Below, in pieces: positions 58,451 through 64,000 of a stretch of 64,000 nucleotides of DNA. The notes under the pieces were generated by a model that searched no databases, had not been told where the DNA came from, and saw only the letters and a list, made by a program, of their open reading frames with translations. The position numbers and the translations under genes were made by a program. This stretch comes from Bicyclus anynana. Lineage: Eukaryota > Arthropoda > Insecta > Lepidoptera > Nymphalidae. The stretch is taken from positions 6,059,418-6,123,417 of the forward strand of contig NC_069092.1 in assembly GCF_947172395.1 (NCBI RefSeq), given 5' to 3'. Positions within the stretch are counted from its first letter, which is position 1. Every line of letters begins with the position of its first letter.

Positions 58451-59536
58451 TGCGACATTATTTACAATTGAGATGGCCCCCGGAATACGAACATTGAAAT
58501 TAAAGCTTAATTTGAAATGGCAGAGCGCGGACGGACGACTACAAGTTTGTCAGTGACTCCACAAGGAATTTAGGGCGTTAAAGTAAATTTTCAGAGCTCG
58601 GGTTAGTTCTCAACTACTAGGGTCTCAAATGTCCCCACACTATTCCGACGCCCGTAAATTAAAGTAAGCGTGAGCGAAAGTGCCATTACAATATATTTTA
58701 ACTAGAACCGTATCACGCCTGTAATTTGCAACTTACAACTTTACTCGTCTAGACTTAAACTATTCTGATATTACCCTCAATTACACAAACTTTATAACGC
58801 CTCCCTTTCCAGCTTACGTTTATGTTGCGAGTGTGAAAAAGAGGGCTGCGTTATAGCAGGGCGGGCCGCTGAAATCCCGGCGATTTTCCATGCAATTGAA
58901 TAGAATACGTTATGGTGTGTTGACGTCACAATGGGGCCTTTATGGCAGTTCGATTCATTTTTGCGGTAAAATTTTGTAAGGAAACTGCTATAGACATTCA
59001 TGTAAGAGGATGTCTCACTAATAACATAATACATACCTACCTACTTAATAACTTAATCTTGTAAAACAATTAAGCAAGCTATCTTTATCCTTACTGCAAT
59101 CTATGTAGGTAGGTACCTCTAGGTAGGTAGGTAGGTAGAAACACCTTATGATAAATCAAATGTAGGTATTTCTGTTCTCTGATTATTCTGATTCTGGTAC
59201 TTCATGATGTGATGAGACATAGACCCCATAATAGGTAAGTAATATTATGTCTGCTATTGACACGAGGTATCAATAAAAAATATTAAGATAACACGAACTC
59301 AACTAGTGAATGAAAGGATTACAAATTTTTGTAAATATTACGAGAATTAAGACGAAGTTTGTTGAAAAACACTGCATTGTGTAAACATGCTAATATAAGT
59401 ACTAAGAGGTGCATAGGTTAAGACTATCCTTATTAAATAAAAAAAAAGTTTAATTAAAGCATTAGTTTGCCGCTTTTTACCTAACCTTTAACGATAGAAA
59501 AAAAAATCTCTGCTGCTCGTCGTAATTTTACCATAA
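58451..59536. other. Noncoding DNA; candidate conserved island 58550-58960
   Basis: The island holds TGACGTCA (58921-58928, a full CRE) and TTTATGGC (58939-58946) within balanced-composition DNA. The minus-strand frame 58792-59034 has no domain. Downstream, (GTAG)n-type words occur at 59105-59140. Confidence 0.35.
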
Positions 59537-59717
59537 CTAGCCACTCGCGTAGTTCCCGTGCCCGTAATAATACGGTGATAAAATATAGCCTATGACACTC
59601 ACAAATAACGTGACTGTCTAGTGAAAAAGAATTTTCAAAATCGCGGTTGAGTAGATCCACAAATTTCCCCCTATACTTAATTACTTACTACAAATGTTAC
59701 CTCTTTATAATATTAGT
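59537..59717 (-). mobile_element. Helitron-like element, 5' end cut
   Basis: CTAG at 59537-59540 is followed by CCACTCGCGTAGTTCCCGTG and the family body to CCTCTTTATAATATTAGTA. The expected terminal TAGA is missing and the gypsy-like element's leader region begins here, so the retrotransposon may have inserted at or near this end. Confidence 0.65.
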
Positions 59718-59908
59718 AGGTATATATATGTAAAAAGAAAACCTCTTTAATAATATTTCTTTTTGGTACTTTTTTTTCATGACATTGTCACATTTGAAAT
59801 ATTCGATATATTATTTTTGACTTATTAGCAAAACATTAAAATTTTTATTAAAATATAAAGTAAATGTAAATAATAGCGTTGAATGTTGTTTTTATATTTT
59901 ATTTATAG

Positions 59909-59982
59909 GTAAGTTTTAGTTAGTATTTAATTTAATAATTTAATGTAAAATATTGTAAATAACAATTATATTTTATTTATAG
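59909..59982 (+). other. Possible 74-nt intron in the gag leader
   Basis: The interval begins GTAAGT and ends TTTTATTTATAG, is AT-rich and is of usual insect small-intron length. A 17-bp direct repeat (TTATATTTTATTTATAG) precedes both its start and its end (59892-59908 and 59966-59982), so duplication alone could also explain the pattern. Confidence 0.3.
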
Positions 59983-60070
59983 AAACACAATCAAGCTTTT
60001 ATTACTACTATCACATTAATGTGAAATAATTATCATTATAAAACAACATTTATTAACTATTTTACGAAAA

Positions 60071-61189
60071 ATGGAGAAACTGAGGTTTGATTTTGAAGTA
60101 AAACCAACAAGTGATGGAAAATCAAACGCAATATGTGTAACTTCGATTGCCACACCTGATGGTAAAACTTTCAGTATACCAGAGGAATATCAGCCGGTAA
60201 ATCTCCACCAAACCATTTATAATACTCCAAACTTTGTTAAGGTAAAAAAATCCTTCAATAAAAGATACCAAACGAGAAAAGTCTGGATAACCTTAACTAA
60301 GGAAATAAAAGATATTTATTTGGATGCGGAGCAAAATGTACAATTTTATGATTTTTATCTCGAAGAAATTCTAAACTATTCTGAAATTATACCTAGTAGT
60401 TCACATGGAGTACTAGAAAAATTGTTAGAAAAAATGCTTGAAGAAAGACAAAACAAACCTGAAAATCAAAATTTAGGGAATATTGCAAAAGATTTCATGA
60501 TTGAAAAATTCAATGGTAGAAACTCAAATGCTTATCAATGGCTAAAGGATTTTAATAAAAAATGTGAACGTTTTGACATAAAAGATGATATAAAGAAAAT
60601 TAAAGTTTTAAAAAACTTTATGGAGCAATCTAGTGTCGATTGGTATAGTTGTATGATAATGAAACATACAATAGAATCAAAATGGGACAAATGGGAAAAA
60701 AGTTTTTGTGAAACATTTGCAAACAAAGGATTGTCACCCATTAGATATGCTCTGTCCTTTAAATATCAAACAGGTTCATTACTTGCATATGGTTTAAAAA
60801 AAGAAAAACTTTTACTGGAAGTAAGGAAATCAATTGATACCGAAACACTTATTGACCTTATAGCGGTTGGATTACCGAATTATGTGGGGGATCAGATTGA
60901 TCGAGCAGCTTTAAAAAGTACTGAGGATCTTTATTATGAAATTGGGAAATTGGAACACCTTGTAAGAAATAATAAATATGATAATAAAAACAGTATTTGC
61001 TCTGACACTAAATTAAATAAAAAGGAACAAACAAAACCATGCCCCATATGTGTGAAAGAAAAAAAGGGGAAACGTTACCATTTAATAGAAAATTGTTGGT
61101 TTAAGGATAAAGATAAAACAGGAGTTGTTAAAACTGTAAATAACTCTGAATTGGAAGTTGAACTAAATGAAGAGAGTCCAAAAAACTAG
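60071..61189 (+). CDS. gag: Gag polyprotein of Ty3/gypsy-class retrotransposon
   Basis: This 372-residue frame would encode the structural (capsid/nucleocapsid) polyprotein that assembles the retrotransposon particle in the cytoplasm. The start is the first in-frame ATG, in the context AAAAATGG. A central helical region (about residues 145-300, with YQWLKDFNKKCERFDI and WDKWEKSFCETF) looks like a retrotransposon Gag domain. Near the C-terminus C324, C327, H337 and C342 form a CCHC zinc knuckle with spacing C-x2-C-x9-H-x4-C, longer than the canonical x4 loop. The frame is intact. It stops directly after a slippery heptamer, and pol follows in the -1 frame. The identity as gag rests on position and the zinc knuckle rather than strong motif identity. 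Confidence 0.85.
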   Translation: MEKLRFDFEVKPTSDGKSNAICVTSIATPDGKTFSIPEEYQPVNLHQTIYNTPNFVKVKKSFNKRYQTRKVWITLTKEIKDIYLDAEQNVQFYDFYLEEILNYSEIIPSSSHGVLEKLLEKMLEERQNKPENQNLGNIAKDFMIEKFNGRNSNAYQWLKDFNKKCERFDIKDDIKKIKVLKNFMEQSSVDWYSCMIMKHTIESKWDKWEKSFCETFANKGLSPIRYALSFKYQTGSLLAYGLKKEKLLLEVRKSIDTETLIDLIAVGLPNYVGDQIDRAALKSTEDLYYEIGKLEHLVRNNKYDNKNSICSDTKLNKKEQTKPCPICVKEKKGKRYHLIENCWFKDKDKTGVVKTVNNSELEVELNEESPKN

Positions 61190-62703
61190 ATGTGCCACCA
61201 TTAATAAAAGTAAAGTTACTATTGAATGATACGTTAGATATTTCTGGAATTTATGATTCAGGTTCAAATGTATCATTGATTAATGCAAAATTGTTAAAAA
61301 TACAGAAAAATGAAAATTCAAAGAATACACAAATAGTAAGCTTGAAAACTATTAATGGTGAGAAGAAAACAAAAGGTATAATAAAACTTAAAATAAAAAT
61401 ATACAATATTGAAAGAGTTATGGATATCTTCATAATAGATAATGAAAATTTTAATTATGACTTTTTGATTGGACTAGATTGTATTAAAAACTTTAAGTTG
61501 ATGCAAAATGAACAACTAAAAATCGTACAATTTAATGATCCAAAAGAAAATGAAGACATAAATAAATATGAAGTGAATTTCAATGAACATATTGACACGG
61601 CAAATTTTGAAATATTGGTAAATCATCTTGATTTATCCCAACAATCAGAAATTGATAAGTTGGTAGAAAAATATAAACAAGTGTTTGCTAAGGATAAATA
61701 TGATATCGGCACTGTACGGGATTATGAAGCACATATTGATTTAAGTGTAGATAAATATTGTTGCAAACGTCCTTACAGATGTACAGCTGAAGACAGAATT
61801 GAAATAGAAAGCCAGATATCAAAACTATTAAAAAATAATTTAATTGAGGAATCTTATAGCCCATTTGCTGCCCCAGTTACTTTAGCATATAAAAAGGAAG
61901 ATGGTAAGAGAACAAGGCTATGTATAGATTTTAGAGAATTGAACAAAATTGTTATTCCCCAATCACAACCATTTCCATTGATTGAAGATTTAATGATCAA
62001 AGCTGTGAATTGCGAATATTTTTCTACTTTTGACATAAATTCAGCCTTTTGGTCAATTCCTTTGAAAATAGAAGACAGGTACAAAACTGGCTTTGTTACA
62101 CAAGAAGGACACTTTCAATGGACGTGTCTTCCGTTTGGATTAAAGACTGCGTCTGCCATTTTTCAAAGAATATTGGGAAATATTATAAGAAAATACGAAC
62201 TTTCTGGTTTTGCAGTAAACTTTATAGATGACATTTTAATTTTTTCTAAAACTTTTGGAGAACATATATTACATATATCTAAGTTACTTGAGGCAATACT
62301 AAAGGAAGGCTTAAAACTGAAATTTTCAAAATGTACTTTTGCGGAAAAATACGCAAAATATTTGGGTCACATAATAGAAAATAATTCAGTAAGGCCTTTG
62401 AAAGATTATTTGTCTGCTGTAAAAAACTTTCCACTTCCAAAAACAAAAAAAAATATACGCCAATTCTTAGGAAAAGTTAATTTTCATCATAAATTCATAC
62501 CACACAGTGCAATTATTTTAGATCCATTACACAATTTATTAAGAAAAGATGTGAAATTCATATGGACTGCAGAATGTCAAGAAGCATTTGATAAAATAAA
62601 AACATTATTATGTTCAAAACCAGTTTTAAATATTTTTGACCCAGAACTACCAATATACATTTATACAGACGCTATACTAATAGCATTAACAACTGAGTCT
62701 TAG
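61171..62703 (+). pseudogene. pol: Pol, N-terminal part: aspartic protease and reverse transcriptase (interrupted)
   Basis: Residues are counted from the GTG at 61192, because there is no ATG and translation is expected by -1 frameshift from gag. The aspartic protease has its catalytic D22-S-G and a later IGLD (D96). Reverse transcriptase follows: the RLCIDFRELNK template-grip region, motif A with D281 (FDIN), motif B at LPFGL (around 314), and motif C F344-I-D-D347, the YxDD box with Phe for Tyr, as in several gypsy lineages. The connection domain and the start of RNase H follow, with its first catalytic Asp at 493 (TDA). From 62683 the frame runs into inserted DNA, adding seven non-Pol codons before a stop at 62701. 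Protease and RT look undamaged; a complete Pol cannot be made. Confidence 0.9.
61180..61186 (+). promoter_or_regulatory. Programmed -1 frameshift slippery site A_AAA_AAC
   Basis: In the gag frame the codons read CCA AAA AAC TAG, so the X_XXY_YYZ heptamer sits immediately before the gag stop. The pol frame is -1 and open from 61171 across the site. No downstream pseudoknot was identified by eye. Confidence 0.75.
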
Positions 62704-63235
62704 GGCCATAAATCATTTCTCTATATCTATCTCGCTTGCACTTATGGGTCTTATGGAGCCGTCTAGTGAAGGGTGTAACAATGAAAGACATATTATCGAT
62801 AAGTAAAGTTTATTATCGTATCTTGTTCACAAAATTAAAAAAATTAACAATATTTGATTTAATATAATACATATTTCATATTATATAATTATTAACTAAA
62901 TAAAATTAATCTTCATCTGAGTCTTCATCATCAGAATCTTCGTCTTCTGCCAAATTTATTATATATTAGTATCCATAGTGCGCAACGAGTAACACATGAA
63001 TGTATTTATTTAATTGCAGTAAACACATTTATAGCAAAAAAAATACGCAATGCAATTACATTAGAAACCGACCAATCAGAATCGTCCAAATCATTATTGA
63101 CTCATCATTAGCACGTGCGCAGGTAGCCGTTTATCGATAATTAGGGTGCGCAGGTAGGCGCGCTGCACATTCCTATCTTTTTTGACTTTTATGACCGGAC
63201 GACTCAGATGATAATGCGCATACTATAGTATAAAG
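62683..63235. mobile_element. ~553-bp insertion in pol RNase H with imperfect 30-bp inverted repeats
   Basis: Pol similarity stops at 62682 and resumes in a different frame at 63236. The inserted DNA starts GCATTAACAACTGAGTC; the reverse complement of 63188-63217 starts GCATTATCATCTGAGTC. These 30-bp ends match at 24 positions. Eighteen extra bases (63218-63235, GCATACTATAGTATAAAG) separate the right repeat from pol and resemble the left flank GCTATACTAATA, so a worn target duplication is possible. A different candidate duplication is AAGGGTGTA at 62769-62777 and 63233-63241. The exact ends are therefore uncertain. The minus strand at 62906-62965 could encode a short acidic tail (AEDEDSDDEDSDED then stop). 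Confidence 0.75.
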
Positions 63236-64000
63236 GGTGTAGGAGCGGTTTTGAAACAAAAAGATAAAAATCAGGATATAAGACCAGTTGCTTATTTCTC
63301 AAAAAAGTTAACTGAAACTCAAAAAAAGAAGAAAGCTATATATCTAGAGTGCCTAGCAATAAAAGAATCTATAAAATATTGGCAACACTGGCTTATGGGA
63401 AAAGAATTTATTGTATATTCAGATCATAAACCATTAGAAAATATGAACATTAAATCAAGGACTGATGAGGAACTAGGAGATTTGATGTATTATTTATCTC
63501 AATATAATTTCAAGATAAAATATAACCCAGGAAAATCCAACCAGGAAGCCGACTGCTTAAGCAGAAACCCAGTTTTAGAACCACACGAAAACAGAGATGA
63601 TTGTTTAAAAGTTGTAAATTTAATAAGTCTACAAGATATAAAGAATGACCAATATAGAAATCAAGACTTGCAAAAACAAAAACTTATTAACAAAAATGGA
63701 ATTTACTACAAAAAGAATAAAAGACGGGAAAAGATTATATTATCAGAAGAGATGAGCATAAATCTTATAAAAGATGTTCACGTTAGTTATTGTCACATTG
63801 GGAGGACCCAGATGATAAATAAATTAACACCATTTTATACAGCAAAAAATTTCATCAAAAACATTAAAGAAATGTGTGATGAATGTGAAACTTGTATTAA
63901 AAACAAATCAAGGAAGAAATCAAAATATGGTTTAATGTCTCATTTAGGTCCTGCAACACAACCTTTTCACATTGTATCAATTGATACCATTGGCGGTTTT
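63236..64000 (+). pseudogene. pol: Pol, C-terminal part: RNase H and integrase (start), runs off window
   Basis: An uninterrupted 255-codon frame to the window edge. It resumes RNase H four codons after the first catalytic Asp, and includes the remaining acidic residues (LECLAIKES, VYSDHKPL, NQEADCLSR). A linker follows, and then the integrase zinc-binding HHCC region (HVSYCHIG ... CDECETC). The last codons contain IDTIGG, with the first Asp of the integrase DDE catalytic triad. Separated from its upstream half by the insertion and a frame change, it has no start or frameshift signal of its own, so it is presumably not translated. The rest of integrase and any env would lie beyond the window. 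Confidence 0.88.

Larger units (their letters stand above)
59730..64000 (+). mobile_element. Ty3/gypsy-class LTR retrotransposon, interrupted and cut by window end
   Basis: Gag (60071-61189), then protease-RT (61192-62682), a foreign insertion (62683-63235), then RNase H and integrase zinc-binding region (63236-64000). The order PR-RT-RNaseH-IN is that of Ty3/gypsy elements and excludes Ty1/copia. The FIDD form of the RT motif C and the integrase HHCC motif also fit. The left boundary is uncertain: no TG...CA long terminal repeat could be proved because the 3' LTR lies outside the window, and no primer-binding site complementary to a common tRNA 3' end was recognised upstream of gag. Confidence 0.85.

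Noticed and set aside
61192..61194. GTG as a genuine start codon for pol
   Set aside because: Eukaryotic initiation there is unlikely; the frame is open upstream to 61171 and the slippery heptamer explains expression.
62221..62232. Inactivating mutation in the RT motif C (FIDD rather than YxDD)
   Set aside because: Phe at this position is found in several gypsy-type RTs, and both catalytic Asp residues are present.
1..64000. CRISPR arrays, bacterial operons, phage or plasmid modules
   Set aside because: No spaced short repeats with unique spacers, no Shine-Dalgarno-linked gene runs, and the sequence is clearly animal nuclear DNA.

Overview
The window looks like nuclear DNA of a moth or butterfly (Lepidoptera). 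It is AT-rich and has no bacterial gene organisation. Nearly all the recognisable sequence consists of dispersed repeats that I know from lepidopteran genomes: Helitron-like non-autonomous elements with TC...CTAG ends, tRNA-derived SINEs, fold-back (MITE-like) elements, and the 3' tails of RTE-like and jockey-like LINEs. No host exon could be supported. The short open frames through most of the window lack codon structure or recognisable domains and usually lie inside repeats. The species cannot be named from the sequence alone.

Layout. 1-5800: AT-rich DNA with two Helitron-like copies, two SINEs and one inverted-repeat element. 5800-14250: mostly unassigned DNA with GC-richer islands and perfect small hairpins. 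14257-20797: two copies of one ~1.2 kb Helitron-like element in opposite orientation, each carrying a telomere-like (CCCTA)n minisatellite, with about 4 kb between them that holds further Helitron copies and a fold-back element. 20800-30000: SINE, Helitron and MITE copies, including a SINE with a perfect 39-bp-arm palindrome and a ~178-bp tandem duplication. 30000-52000: long noncoding stretches with several GC-richer islands that look like conserved regulatory DNA; one has paired TAATCC homeodomain sites. 52160-53500: two LINE tails facing each other tail to tail, followed by a SINE. 55480-59720: SINE and MITE copies, including a nested hAT-like MITE whose 8-bp target duplication is confirmed by an empty-site paralogue in the same window, and islands with posterior-Hox-like TTTATGGC motifs and a perfect CRE.

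59730-64000 is the only real coding region: a Ty3/gypsy (Metaviridae-like) retrotransposon on the plus strand, cut off by the window end. Its gag is intact (60071-61189) and ends in a canonical A_AAA_AAC slippery heptamer just before the stop codon. Pol lies in the -1 frame, so Gag-Pol is expected to be made by programmed -1 frameshifting. Pol holds protease and reverse transcriptase, then is broken just after the first catalytic Asp of RNase H by a ~553-bp insertion with imperfect inverted repeats. It resumes as RNase H and the integrase zinc-binding domain up to the window edge. This copy cannot make a full Pol, although its gag, protease and RT reading frames are otherwise undamaged.

The best candidates for follow-up are the gag-pol frameshift signal, the inverted Helitron pair with telomere-like arrays, the SINE palindrome, the nested MITE with its empty site, and the homeodomain-motif islands, which hint that the window is part of the regulatory landscape or a large intron of a developmental gene. 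That last point is inference only.
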